Position numbers and translations under genes: made by a program. A stretch of DNA of 64,000 nucleotides, taken from contig NZ_JAEMTA010000005.1 of NCBI RefSeq assembly GCF_016462545.1, forward strand, positions 117,700 to 181,699, written 5' to 3'. The stretch comes from Mycolicibacterium sp. (GTDB lineage: Bacteria > Actinomycetota > Actinomycetes > Mycobacteriales > Mycobacteriaceae). A model generated the notes under the pieces. The model was not told where the DNA came from, did no database searches, and saw only the letters and a list, made by a program, of their open reading frames with translations. This document shows, one piece after another, positions 27,081 through 35,910 of the stretch; position 1 is the first letter of the stretch; each line of letters begins with the position of its first letter.

Positions 27081-27832
27081 CGTCCCGCCTCCAGCACCTC
27101 GACGTGGCTCAGCGGCTGGCCCGTCATGCCGGCCGCCAGATTGGTGACCAGGGACACGCCAAGCACCTCGGCGCCCGCCGCGCGGGCCGCGATGGTTTCG
27201 TGCACCGTGGACATGCCGACCAGGTCGGCGCCAAGAGTGCGCAACATCCGGATCTCGGCCGGCGTCTCGTAGTGCGGACCGGGGAGCCCGGCGTAGACGC
27301 CCTCGGCCAGGCTGGGGTCGACCTGGCGGGCCAGCGCACGTAGCCGTGGCGAGTACGCGTCGACCAGATCGACGAACTGGGCGCCGACCAGCGGCGAGCG
27401 CGCCGTCAGGTTGAGGTGGTCGCTGATCAGGACGGGTTGGCCCACCGCGAAGTCGGCGCGGAGTCCGCCCGCGGCGTTGGTCAGCACGACCGTGCGCGCG
27501 CCGGCCGCGCAGGCCGTCCGGACGGGGTGGACCACGTGACGCAGGTCGTGGCCCTCGTAGGCGTGGATGCGGCCCAGCAGGACGAGGACGCTCTTGCCGC
27601 CGACGTCGACGACCAAGGCCTGGCCGCCGTGGCCCGCCGCGGACGGCGCGGTGAACCCCGGCAACTCCGCCATCGGCACGACGACGGAAGGCTCGCCGAG
27701 TTCGGCCGCCGCCGGAGCCCATCCGGACCCGAGGATGACGGCAACGTCGAAGGCGTCGAGCCCGGAGCGCTGGTGCAGGGCCGTCGCCGCTGCCTCCGCG
27801 ATGGCCTGCGGGTCGCCTGGCGCACTGCTCAC
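27026..27832 (-). CDS. deoD: Purine nucleoside phosphorylase
   Basis: 268 residues, the same length as the M. tuberculosis trimeric PNP, which it matches closely. It converts (deoxy)inosine and (deoxy)guanosine to base plus (deoxy)ribose-1-phosphate. Phosphate and purine-site motifs are [55 protein letters not shown] and VTNLAAG. The start is GTG 27832 ([10 protein letters not shown]); longer in-frame sequence upstream is not PNP-like. Products feed the mutase PmmB. Confidence 0.95.
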   Translation of the reverse strand: MSSAPGDPQAIAEAAATALHQRSGLDAFDVAVILGSGWAPAAAELGEPSVVVPMAELPGFTAPSAAGHGGQALVVDVGGKSVLVLLGRIHAYEGHDLRHVVHPVRTACAAGARTVVLTNAAGGLRADFAVGQPVLISDHLNLTARSPLVGAQFVDLVDAYSPRLRALARQVDPSLAEGVYAGLPGPHYETPAEIRMLRTLGADLVGMSTVHETIAARAAGAEVLGVSLVTNLAAGMTGQPLSHVEVLEAGRQSATRMGSLLSEVLTRL

Positions 27833-27935
27833 AGCGAGAAAGCGTACCGCTGGCCATCGAGACTGCACTGGCGGCGAAGAAGTGCGAGTAGCCGTCACCG
27901 TCAGCGCCATCTGAATGCGCCACGGCCGACGGTGA

Positions 27936-27941
27936 GATACT
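27936..27941 (+). promoter_or_regulatory. -10 box of amiB1 (leaderless)
   Basis: GATACT ends six bases before ATG 27948, which places the transcription start at the first codon. No ribosome-binding site stands before this ATG, which supports leaderless translation. Confidence 0.45.
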
Positions 27942-27947
27942 GCTCCG

Positions 27948-29126
27948 ATGCCAACCGCCACAGCGTCGACGATCGTCGAGGACGCAGTCCAGCGACGTCG
28001 TGGCGACCTCATCGAGCTGTCGCACTCCATCCACGCCGAGCCCGAACTGGCGTTCGCCGAGCACCGCAGCTGTGCGAAGACTCAGGCGCTGGTGGCCGAG
28101 CGCGGATTCGAGATCACCGCGGCACCCGGCGGATTGGAGACGGCGTTCCGGGCCGACTTCGGTAGCGGCTCATTGGTCATCGGCATCTGCGCCGAGTACG
28201 ACGCGCTGCCGGGGATCGGCCACGCCTGCGGCCACAACATCATCGCGGCCTCCGCGGTCGGCACGGCATTGGCGCTCGCCGAGGTCGCCGACGAGTTGGA
28301 CCTGACGGTCGTGCTGCTCGGCACCCCCGCCGAAGAGGCGGGCGGCGGCAAGGCGTTGATGCTGGAGGCGGGCACGTTCGACGACATCGCGGCCACGGTG
28401 ATGCTGCACGCCGGGCCGCTCGACATCGCCCGCGCGCGATCCTTGGCGTTGTCCCAAGTGGCCGTCGAGTACGTCGGGCGGGAAGCGCATGCGGCGGTCG
28501 CGCCCTACCTCGGACTCAATGCCGCCGATGCGATCACGGTGTCGCAGGTGGCGATCGGGCTGTTGCGCCAACAGTTCGCGCCCGGTCAGATGGCGCACGG
28601 CATCGTCACCGTCGGCGGACAGGCGACCAACGTCATCCCGGCGCGCACGGAGATGCACTACACGATGCGCGCCAACGACTCTGCATCGTTGCGGGAACTG
28701 GAGGGTCGGATGTCGGATTGCTTCCTGGCGGGTGCGGTGGCTACCGGCTGTGGCCATCAGGTGGAGGCGACCGAGCCGTCGTACCTCGAGCTGACGCCCG
28801 ATCAGTGGCTCGCCGACGTGTTCCGCTCCGAGATGGTGAGGTTCGGCCGCACCCCCGTCGCGCCGGAAATCGAAGCCGCGCTCCCACTGGGCAGTACCGA
28901 CATGGGCAACGTCACCCAGGTCATGCCGGGCATCCATCCGATCGTCGGCATCGACGCCGAAGGCGCGTCGATTCATCAACCGTCGTTCGCCACGGCCGCT
29001 GCGGGGCCGAGCGCGGACACGGCCGTCGTCGAGGGGGCGGTCATGCTGGCCCGCACCGTCGTCGCGTTGGCGCAAACACCCGCCGAGCGCGACAGGGTGC
29101 AGCGACTGAAGGCGGGCCGCTCGTGA
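27948..29126 (+). CDS. amiB1: M20-family amidohydrolase AmiB1
   Basis: 392 residues, close to M. tuberculosis AmiB1 (about 394). It is a metal-dependent peptidase/amidohydrolase of the M20D type (aminoacylase/carboxypeptidase). Metal-site motifs are [20 protein letters not shown] and [11 protein letters not shown] (catalytic Glu pair). His in VGREAHAA and the C-terminal STDMGNVTQ block complete the site; the dimerisation lid domain lies between about 185 and 295. Its stop overlaps the amiA1 start (GTGA), giving a two-gene operon of paralogues. Confidence 0.9.
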   Translation: MPTATASTIVEDAVQRRRGDLIELSHSIHAEPELAFAEHRSCAKTQALVAERGFEITAAPGGLETAFRADFGSGSLVIGICAEYDALPGIGHACGHNIIAASAVGTALALAEVADELDLTVVLLGTPAEEAGGGKALMLEAGTFDDIAATVMLHAGPLDIARARSLALSQVAVEYVGREAHAAVAPYLGLNAADAITVSQVAIGLLRQQFAPGQMAHGIVTVGGQATNVIPARTEMHYTMRANDSASLRELEGRMSDCFLAGAVATGCGHQVEATEPSYLELTPDQWLADVFRSEMVRFGRTPVAPEIEAALPLGSTDMGNVTQVMPGIHPIVGIDAEGASIHQPSFATAAAGPSADTAVVEGAVMLARTVVALAQTPAERDRVQRLKAGRS

Positions 29127-30292
29127 CGATCTCCGAGGCCACCGAGGCGTGGCTCGCGGCCCACTACGACGAGCTGGTGTCGTGGCGGCGCCACATCCAT
29201 CAGCACCCCGAGTTGGGCCGGCAGGAGTTCGAGACGACGCAGTTCGTCGCGTCGCACCTGGCCGACGCCGGTCTCAACCCCAAGGTCCTTCCGGGTGGCA
29301 CCGGCCTGACCTGTGACTTCGGACCCGAGAATGCGCCGCGGATCGCGCTGCGCGCCGACATGGATGCGCTTCCGATGGCCGAGCGGACGGGGTCGCCCTT
29401 CTCGTCGCAGGTGCCGGGCGTCGCCCATGCCTGCGGTCACGACGGACACACCTCGGTCCTGCTCGGCGCGGGTTTGGCGCTGGCGTCGGTCCCCGAACTG
29501 CCCGTCGGCGTACGCCTGCTCTTCCAACCCGCCGAAGAGTTGATGCCCGGGGGCGCCATCGATGCGATCGCGGCCGGTGCGCTCAACGGGGTGGCCCGAA
29601 TCTTCGCATTGCACTGCGACCCTCGGCTGGAGGTCGGCAAGGTCGCGATCCGCCCCGGCCCGATCACCTCGGCGGCTGACCAGGTCGAGATCACCCTGCA
29701 CTCGCCGGGCGGGCACACCTCACGGCCGCATCTGACCGGTGACCTCGTCTACGCGCTGGGCACCCTGATCACCGGCGTGCCGGGGGTGCTGTCGCGCCGG
29801 GTCGATCCGCGCAACAGCACCGTCATGGTGTGGGGCGCCGTCAACGCGGGCGTCGCGGCCAACGCGATTCCGCAGACGGGCAGCGTGGCAGGCACCATCA
29901 GGACCGCCAGCCGCGAGGCGTGGGTGGTGATGGAAGAGTTGGTGCGCGAGATCGTGTCGTCGTTGCTGGCGCCATTGCAGGTCGAGTACGGCGTGCACTA
30001 CCGCCGCGGGGTCCCTCCGGTGGTCAACGAGGAGACCTCGACGCGGATCTTCACCCACGCGATCGAGGCCATCGGTCCCGACGTCCTGACCGACACCCGG
30101 CAGTCCGGCGGCGGCGAGGACTTCTCCTGGTATCTGGAGGACGTCCCCGGCGCAATGGCGCGGCTTGGGGTGTGGCCGGGGCAGGGTCCGCAGCTCGACC
30201 TTCACCAGCCGACATTCGACCTCGACGAGCGGGCGCTGGGGGTCGGGGTTCGGGTGTTCACCAACATCATCGAGCAGAGCGCGGGTTTCTAG
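29123..30292 (+). CDS. amiA1: M20-family amidohydrolase AmiA1
   Basis: 389 residues, the length of M. tuberculosis AmiA1. The metal site reads ALRADMDALPMAE, HACGHDGHTS and FQPAEELMPGGA, with His in PGGHTSRPH and a C-terminal SGGGEDFSWYLE that supplies the last ligand. It resembles IAA-amino acid/hippurate hydrolases, so N-acyl-amino acids are likely substrates. Start GTG 29123 overlaps amiB1. Followed by palindromic element copy 3, which may end the transcript. Confidence 0.9.
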   Translation: MTISEATEAWLAAHYDELVSWRRHIHQHPELGRQEFETTQFVASHLADAGLNPKVLPGGTGLTCDFGPENAPRIALRADMDALPMAERTGSPFSSQVPGVAHACGHDGHTSVLLGAGLALASVPELPVGVRLLFQPAEELMPGGAIDAIAAGALNGVARIFALHCDPRLEVGKVAIRPGPITSAADQVEITLHSPGGHTSRPHLTGDLVYALGTLITGVPGVLSRRVDPRNSTVMVWGAVNAGVAANAIPQTGSVAGTIRTASREAWVVMEELVREIVSSLLAPLQVEYGVHYRRGVPPVVNEETSTRIFTHAIEAIGPDVLTDTRQSGGGEDFSWYLEDVPGAMARLGVWPGQGPQLDLHQPTFDLDERALGVGVRVFTNIIEQSAGF

Positions 30293-30303
30293 GCGGCCTC
30301 TCC

Positions 30304-30362
30304 GCGAGCGTGCGTGTCTGCTCCGCGACACGCGTGCGACGTTGGCACTTTGCGCACGCTCG
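30304..30362. repeat. Palindromic intergenic element, copy 3
   Basis: 59 bp, beginning GCGAGCGTGCGTGTC and ending GCGCACGCTCG, the same length and ends as copy 1. The outer arms are GCGAGCGTGCG (30304-30314) and CGCACGCTCG (30353-30362); inner GTGTC/GACAC are at 30314-30318 and 30327-30331. It lies between the convergent amiA1 and Rv3304-like genes. Confidence 0.8.
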
Positions 30363-30373
30363 TGCGACAGGGA

Positions 30374-30847
30374 CTAGGTGCCGGGCCCGACGTTCTTGGC
30401 GGGCCGGGTCCGCAGATCGTGGACGTATTCCTCGGGTGCGCCTGCGATCTCGGCCGCCTCTGCCATCACGCCGAGATAGCGTGCCGACGGGATGCCGCCC
30501 TCCCACGCGTCGACGACGTAGAGCCAGGCGAGCACGGGGTCGGTGCTGGTGTCCGAGGTCTCCCGGTGGACGCGGCAGCGGATCTTCTTGTGGAATCCGA
30601 GCTCCGAACCCTCCCAGCGGTCCAGGTTCTCCTCGTCCTCTCGAGTCATGTCGTAGAGCACGACGAAGACCTTCGACAGGGGATCCTCGACGAGGGTCGC
30701 CAATGCGCCCTCCCAGCCGAGATCCTCGCCGCCGAAGGTCAGCCGCCACCCATGCAGCCACCCCGTTCCCGCCATCGGCGAGTGCGGCGCGCGCTGCAAC
30801 ATCTGCTCGGGATGCATGTTCGATCCGTAGGCGGCGTAGATCGGCAC
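30374..30847 (-). CDS. Gamma-glutamylcyclotransferase-fold protein (Rv3304 type)
   Basis: 157 residues. It starts (GTG 30847) with the family signature YAAYGSNMHPEQM, which forms the substrate pocket of the GGCT/AIG2 fold. The acidic catalytic candidate is in GSELGFHKKIRC, and a WLYVVDAWEGGIPS strand follows. It matches the position and length of M. tuberculosis Rv3304. The true substrate (gamma-glutamyl peptides or other) is not known. Confidence 0.85.
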   Translation of the reverse strand: MPIYAAYGSNMHPEQMLQRAPHSPMAGTGWLHGWRLTFGGEDLGWEGALATLVEDPLSKVFVVLYDMTREDEENLDRWEGSELGFHKKIRCRVHRETSDTSTDPVLAWLYVVDAWEGGIPSARYLGVMAEAAEIAGAPEEYVHDLRTRPAKNVGPGT

Positions 30848-30880
30848 GGCGGTAAGCCTAAGGGGTCGGTGGGCAAAAGT

Positions 30881-30949
30881 GCAGCGACGGGGGACTTGGC
30901 TCGGCGGGCAGGAGCGCAGCGACGGGGGACTGGGCCCGGCGGGCGGAGC
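30881..30949. repeat. Two-copy tandem repeat upstream of lpdA
   Basis: Two imperfect copies of a 34-35-bp unit starting GCAGCGACGGGGGACT: 30881-30915 and 30916-30949. They differ at a few bases. They lie between the divergent Rv3304-like and lpdA genes, directly upstream of the lpdA promoter. Confidence 0.7.
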
Positions 30950-30986
30950 GGTGATGTGATTGCGCTGACAGCGACGGCCGAGGGAC

Positions 30987-30992
30987 TAGGTT
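30987..30992 (+). promoter_or_regulatory. -10 box of lpdA (leaderless)
   Basis: TAGGTT fits TANNNT and ends six bases before the GTG at 30999, so the mRNA should begin at the start codon. Confidence 0.5.
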
Positions 30993-30998
30993 GGGTCC

Positions 30999-32414
30999 GT
31001 GGTTACCCGCATTGTGATCATCGGTGGCGGCCCAGCCGGGTATGAGGCTGCACTCGTCGCCGCCGGCCGCGGCTCGGACGTCGCGCAGGTCACGGTCATC
31101 GACTCGGACGGTATCGGCGGAGCCTGCGTGCTCTGGGATTGCGTGCCGTCCAAGACGTTCATCGCGTCGACCGGCGTACGGACCGAACTGCGCCGCGCCG
31201 ACGGCCTGGGCTTCGACATCAAGATCGAGGACGCGAAGATCTCGTTGCCTCAGATTCACAACCGCGTGAAGACGCTGGCCCGGTCGCAGTCCGCCGACAT
31301 CGGCGCCAACCTGCTGCGCGAGGGTGTGCAGATCGTCCACGGCCGTGGCGAACTCGTCGACGACATCCCCGGAATGGCGCACCACCGTGTGAAGGTCACC
31401 ACACACGACGGCAAGGTCGGGGTCCTCAAGGCCGACGTCGTGCTGATCGCGACCGGGGCGCGTCCGCGGGTTCTGCCCAACGCCGCGCCCGATGGTGAAC
31501 GGATCCTGAATTGGCGCCAGCTCTACGACCTCACCGAGTTGCCCGAGCATCTGGTCATCGTCGGCTCGGGTGTCACGGGTGCCGAGTTCTGCAGCGCCTA
31601 CACCGAGTTGGGCGTCAAGGTGACCGTGGTGGCGAGCCGTGACCAGATCCTGCCGCACGAGGATTCCGACGCGGCCGCGGTGTTGGAGGAGGCGTTCAAC
31701 GAGCGCGGCGTGAAGCTCGTCAAGAATGCGCGCGCCGACTCGGTCACCCGCAGTGCGGACGGCGTCGTGGTCGCATTGGCCGACGGCCGCAAGGTGGAGG
31801 GCAGTCACGCCCTCATGACCGTTGGCTCGGTGCCCAACACGGAGGGGCTCGGTCTAGAGAAGGTGGGCATCGAGCTGAGCCCGGGCAATTACCTTTCCGT
31901 GGACCGTGTTTCGCGCACGAAGGCGGCCGGCATCTACGCCGCGGGTGACTGCACCGGGCTGTTGCCGCTCGCATCGGTGGCCGCCATGCAGGGGCGCATC
32001 GCGATGTATCACGCTCTCGGCGAGGGAGTGTCGCCCATCCGGCTCCGCACGGTCGCCGCCGCGGTCTTCACCCGCCCCGAGATCGCCGCGGTCGGTGTCC
32101 CGCAGACCGCCATCGACAACGGCACGGTGCCCGCGCGCACGATCATGCTCCCGCTGACCACCAACGCCAGGGCCAAGATGTCGCTGCTGCGCCGCGGCTT
32201 CGTGAAGATCTTCTGCCGACCGGCGACGGGCGTCGTCATCGGTGGCGTGGTCGTGGCGCCGATCGCGTCGGAACTGATCCTGCCGATCGCGCTGGCGGTG
32301 CAGAACCGGATCTCCGTGACCGACCTCGCGCAGACGCTGTCGGTGTACCCGTCGCTGTCCGGGTCGACGGTCGAGGCTGCCCGTCGGTTGATGGCTCATG
32401 ACGATTTGGACTGA
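30999..32414 (+). CDS. lpdA: NAD(P)H quinone reductase LpdA (flavoprotein disulfide reductase family)
   Basis: 471 residues. The FAD motif is VIIGGGPAGYEAAL. The segment GGACVLWDCVPSKT has only the second cysteine of the usual redox pair (CVLWDC keeps two Cys but not the CxxxxC spacing partner sequence of lipoamide dehydrogenases), as in M. tuberculosis LpdA (Rv3303c). That protein reduces quinones and is not an E3 subunit. The NAD motif is VIVGSGVTGAEF; the second FAD motif is IYAAGDCTG. The C-terminal dimer domain lacks the HxHPTxSE motif (SVYPSLSGS instead). It precedes glpD2 as in M. tuberculosis. Confidence 0.92.
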   Translation: MVTRIVIIGGGPAGYEAALVAAGRGSDVAQVTVIDSDGIGGACVLWDCVPSKTFIASTGVRTELRRADGLGFDIKIEDAKISLPQIHNRVKTLARSQSADIGANLLREGVQIVHGRGELVDDIPGMAHHRVKVTTHDGKVGVLKADVVLIATGARPRVLPNAAPDGERILNWRQLYDLTELPEHLVIVGSGVTGAEFCSAYTELGVKVTVVASRDQILPHEDSDAAAVLEEAFNERGVKLVKNARADSVTRSADGVVVALADGRKVEGSHALMTVGSVPNTEGLGLEKVGIELSPGNYLSVDRVSRTKAAGIYAAGDCTGLLPLASVAAMQGRIAMYHALGEGVSPIRLRTVAAAVFTRPEIAAVGVPQTAIDNGTVPARTIMLPLTTNARAKMSLLRRGFVKIFCRPATGVVIGGVVVAPIASELILPIALAVQNRISVTDLAQTLSVYPSLSGSTVEAARRLMAHDDLD

Positions 32415-32472
32415 AGCCACGTAGGCTCGATGTCGTAACGCCTACCGACGAGTAACGAGAAAGGCCCCGGCT

Positions 32473-34248
32473 GTGAGCGACGCTTCCGAGCGAACCATCA
32501 GCGCCGCCGACCCGATCCCCGGTCCAGGCAACGGGCAGACCCTCCTCGGCCCCGAATGGCGCGCTCAGGCATGGGAGCGCCTCGGCAGTGAGCAGTTCGA
32601 CGTCGTCGTCATCGGCGGTGGTGTGGTCGGCGCGGGCGCGGCGCTCGATGCCGCCACTCGCGGTCTCAAGGTGGCCCTCGTCGAGGCCCGCGACTTCGCG
32701 TCGGGCACGTCGAGTCGGTCGTCGAAGATGTTCCACGGTGGTCTCCGCTACCTCGAGCAGCTCGAATTCGGACTCGTCCGCGAGGCCCTGCACGAGCGCG
32801 AACTGTCCCTGACGACGTTGGCGCCGCACCTCGTCAAACCCCTGCCGTTCCTGTTTCCCCTGACCAGACGTTTGTGGGAGCGGCCGTATGTGGCTGCGGG
32901 CATCTTCCTCTACGACCAACTCGGTGGCGCGAAATCCGTTCCCGCGCAGAAACACTTGCTCAAGGCCGGAGCGCTTCGGCTGGCGCCGGGGCTCAAGCGC
33001 AGCTCGTTGATCGGTGGCATCCGCTACTACGACACCGTCGTCGACGACGCCAGGCACACCATGACCGTGGCGCGCACCGCGGCGCACTACGGCGCCGTGA
33101 TCCGGACGTCCACCCAGGTGGTGTCGCTCCTGCGCGAGGGTGACCGGGTCACGGGCGTGCGCGTGCGCGACTCGGAGGACGGTGCGGTCACCGACGTCCG
33201 CGGGCACGTCGTGGTCAACGCGACGGGCGTCTGGACCGACGAGATCCAGGCCCTGTCCAAGGAGCGCGGTCGGTTTCGCGTCCGGGCGTCCAAGGGCGTC
33301 CACATCGTGGTGCCGCGCGACCGCATCGTCAGTGAAGTGGCGATCATCCTGCGCACCGAGAAGTCGGTGCTCTTCGTGATTCCGTGGGGCACCCACTGGA
33401 TCATCGGCACCACCGACACCGACTGGAACCTCGACCTGGCGCACCCAGCGGCCACCAAGGCCGACATCGACTACATCCTCGAGACGGTCAACACCGTGCT
33501 CGCGACCCCGCTGAACCACGACGACATCGACGGCGTCTACGCCGGCCTGCGGCCGCTGCTGGCCGGTGAGAGCGAGGAGACGTCGAAGCTGTCGCGCGAG
33601 CATGCCGTCGCGACCCCGTCGCCCGGTCTCGTCGCGATCGCAGGCGGCAAGTACACCACCTATCGCGTGATGGGCGAAGACGCGATCGATGCGGCGAGCG
33701 TGTTCGTGCCGACTCGGGTCGCCCCGTCGATCACGGAGAAGGTGCCGCTCATGGGGGCCGACGGCTATTTCGCGTTGATCAATCAGACGGAGCACGTCGG
33801 CGCGCACTACAACCTTCATCCGTACCGGGTGCGGCATCTGCTGGACCGCTACGGCTCGCTCATCGGCGAGGTCCTCGCGATGGCCGAGGGGCGCCCAGAG
33901 TTGTTGACGCCCATCACCGAGGCGCCCGTGTATCTGAAGGTAGAGGCCTACTACGCGGCGGCGGCCGAGGGGGCGCTGCATCTCGAGGACATCCTGTCGC
34001 GGCGGATGCGCATCTCCATCGAGTACCCGCACCGCGGGGTCGACTGCGCGCGCGAGGTCGCCGAAGTCGTTGCGCCCGTTCTTGGTTGGGGTGCCGACGA
34101 CGTCGACCGCGAGGTGAGCACCTACCTGGCCCGCGTCGAAGCCGAAGTGTTGTCGCAGACTCAGCCCGACGACGAGTCGGCCGACGCGTTGCGCGCCGTG
34201 GCACCCGAGGCGCGCGCAGAGATCCTCGAGCCCGTTCCCCTGACGTGA
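32473..34248 (+). CDS. glpD2: Glycerol-3-phosphate dehydrogenase GlpD2
   Basis: 591 residues. It is a membrane-associated FAD enzyme that oxidises sn-glycerol-3-phosphate to dihydroxyacetone phosphate and passes electrons to the quinone pool. The N-terminal motif is VVVIGGGVVGAGAALDAATRG, followed by EARDFASGTSSRSSKMFHGG and RYLEQ. The catalytic region GTTDTDWN and the C-terminal DAO_C domain (about 440-570) are present. The GTG 32473 follows GAGAAAGG. The next gene overlaps its stop (GTGA). Confidence 0.94.
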   Translation: MSDASERTISAADPIPGPGNGQTLLGPEWRAQAWERLGSEQFDVVVIGGGVVGAGAALDAATRGLKVALVEARDFASGTSSRSSKMFHGGLRYLEQLEFGLVREALHERELSLTTLAPHLVKPLPFLFPLTRRLWERPYVAAGIFLYDQLGGAKSVPAQKHLLKAGALRLAPGLKRSSLIGGIRYYDTVVDDARHTMTVARTAAHYGAVIRTSTQVVSLLREGDRVTGVRVRDSEDGAVTDVRGHVVVNATGVWTDEIQALSKERGRFRVRASKGVHIVVPRDRIVSEVAIILRTEKSVLFVIPWGTHWIIGTTDTDWNLDLAHPAATKADIDYILETVNTVLATPLNHDDIDGVYAGLRPLLAGESEETSKLSREHAVATPSPGLVAIAGGKYTTYRVMGEDAIDAASVFVPTRVAPSITEKVPLMGADGYFALINQTEHVGAHYNLHPYRVRHLLDRYGSLIGEVLAMAEGRPELLTPITEAPVYLKVEAYYAAAAEGALHLEDILSRRMRISIEYPHRGVDCAREVAEVVAPVLGWGADDVDREVSTYLARVEAEVLSQTQPDDESADALRAVAPEARAEILEPVPLT

Positions 34249-35108
34249 GGCGTCCCGCCCCGCTGCCGGTGCGCGACGGTGTGGGGCCGACGCGGGTGCG
34301 GTTGCGCGGCGGCGCCGTCCTGGTGGAGCTGGCGGATCGGTTTGGTGAGGATGCCGCCGCCAAAGTGCTTGGTGGAGAGGTGTTCTGCGCGGATGGATCG
34401 GTCGTGGACGGCGGGACCGTCCTTGCGCCAGGTGCGTTCGTCTACCTCTACCGTGACCTGCCTACCGAGGTCCCCGTCCCATTCGACATCCCCGTGCTGT
34501 ACCGCGACGAGAACATCGTGGTCGTCGACAAGCCGCACTTCGTGGCGACGATGCCGCGCGGCGGCCACGTCGCTCAGACGGCCTTGGTGCGGCTGCGTCG
34601 GACCCTCGACCTGCCGGAGCTCTCACCGGCCCATCGGCTGGATCGGCTGACGGCGGGCGTCCTGCTGTTCACGGCGCGCCCTGAGGTCCGCGGCGCGTAC
34701 CAGACGTTGTTCGCGCGCGGCGAGGTGCGCAAGACGTACTTGGCGCGGGCGGGAGTCGATTCGTCGTTGGAGTTTCCGCTGACGCTTCGGAGTCGGATCA
34801 TCAAGCAGCGTGGCCATTTACAAGCCGTCGAGGACATCGGAGAGCCAAATGCCGAGACAGTGGTCGAGCATCTCGGTGAAGGCCTGTACAGGTTGACCCC
34901 GCGTACCGGACGCACCCATCAGCTGCGCGTGCACATGGCCTCCCTTGGCCTGCCGATTCGGGGAGACTCGTTGTACCCGAGGGTGATCGACGTGGCGGCG
35001 GACGATTTCTCGGAGCCGCTGCAGTTGCTGGCGCACACACTTGAGTTCGACGACCCGGTGAGCGGCGTTCGGCGGAGATTCGTCACGAAACGCACTCTGT
35101 CGGAGTGA
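34245..35108 (+). CDS. RluA-family pseudouridine synthase (Rv3300c type)
   Basis: 287 residues. The catalytic motif is HRLDRLTAGVLLFT, with the Asp nucleophile of the RluA family (HRLDxxTSG). The C-terminal signature GRTHQLRVHMASLGLPIRGD is present. No S4 domain is visible at the N-terminus. It isomerises uridine in rRNA or tRNA; the target site is unknown. GTG 34245 overlaps the glpD2 stop. M. tuberculosis has phoY1 between the corresponding genes, which is missing here. Confidence 0.88.
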   Translation: MRRPAPLPVRDGVGPTRVRLRGGAVLVELADRFGEDAAAKVLGGEVFCADGSVVDGGTVLAPGAFVYLYRDLPTEVPVPFDIPVLYRDENIVVVDKPHFVATMPRGGHVAQTALVRLRRTLDLPELSPAHRLDRLTAGVLLFTARPEVRGAYQTLFARGEVRKTYLARAGVDSSLEFPLTLRSRIIKQRGHLQAVEDIGEPNAETVVEHLGEGLYRLTPRTGRTHQLRVHMASLGLPIRGDSLYPRVIDVAADDFSEPLQLLAHTLEFDDPVSGVRRRFVTKRTLSE

Positions 35109-35139
35109 CCGTCAGCGGCGGTCTGTTCTACTAGCGAGC

Positions 35140-35910
35140 ATGGATCGCGCAGCATTCGAGGCACTGTTCGACATGACCGACCGCACCGTGATCGTGACGG
35201 GCGGCACCCGCGGCATCGGCCTGGCACTGGCCGAGGGCTTCGTGCTCGCCGGGGCCCGCGTCGTGGTGGCCAGCCGAAAGGCCGACGCCTGCGAGGAGGC
35301 CGCCAGGCATCTGCGCGGCCTGGGGGGCCAGGCCATCGGCGTCGGGGCCCACACCGGCAAACTCGACGACCTGGAGCTCATCGTGGACCGCACGGTCGCG
35401 GAGTTCGGCGGCATCGACGTCGTGGTGAACAACGCCGCCAACGCCTTGGCTCAGCCACTGGGGGAGATGACTCCGGAGGCGCTCGCCAAGTCCTACGAGG
35501 TGAATCTGCACGGCCCGGTGTTCCTGGCGCAGAAGGCGTTGCCCCACCTCAAGGAGAGCAAGTACGCCGCGGTGCTGAACATGGTGTCGGTGGGCGCCTT
35601 CAACTTCGCTCCGACCATGGCGATCTACGGATCGGTCAAGGCTGCGTTGATGTCCTTCACCCGATCGATGGCTGCGGGGTACGTCGCGGACGGCATCAGG
35701 GTGAACGCCATCGCGCCGGGTCCCGTCGATACGGACATGATGCGCAACAACCCGCAACAGGCGATCGACATGATGGTCGGCGGAACGCTGATGAAACGCC
35801 TCGCCAGACCCGATGAACTCATCGGAACCGCGCTCCTGTTGTGTTCCGACGCTGGAAGTTACATCACCGGTCAGGTCGTCATCGTTGACGGCGGTGGGAC
35901 GCCGCGCTAG
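35140..35910 (+). CDS. Short-chain dehydrogenase/reductase
   Basis: 256 residues, classical SDR: TGGTRGIG cofactor loop, basic Arg-Lys after beta-2 (VASRKADA, so NADPH is likely), NNAAN, Ser in VSVGA, Tyr-x3-Lys in YGSVKAA, and PGPVDTDM. The ending YITGQVVIVDGGGTPR is typical of FabG-like enzymes. The substrate is unknown; the convergent enoyl-CoA hydratase suggests acyl chains. Stops overlap by four bases. Confidence 0.9.
   Translation: MDRAAFEALFDMTDRTVIVTGGTRGIGLALAEGFVLAGARVVVASRKADACEEAARHLRGLGGQAIGVGAHTGKLDDLELIVDRTVAEFGGIDVVVNNAANALAQPLGEMTPEALAKSYEVNLHGPVFLAQKALPHLKESKYAAVLNMVSVGAFNFAPTMAIYGSVKAALMSFTRSMAAGYVADGIRVNAIAPGPVDTDMMRNNPQQAIDMMVGGTLMKRLARPDELIGTALLLCSDAGSYITGQVVIVDGGGTPR

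Noticed and set aside
32236..34032. A 598-codon minus-strand frame opposite glpD2 and lpdA
   Set aside because: Same kind of shadow; glpD2 on the plus strand has all family motifs.
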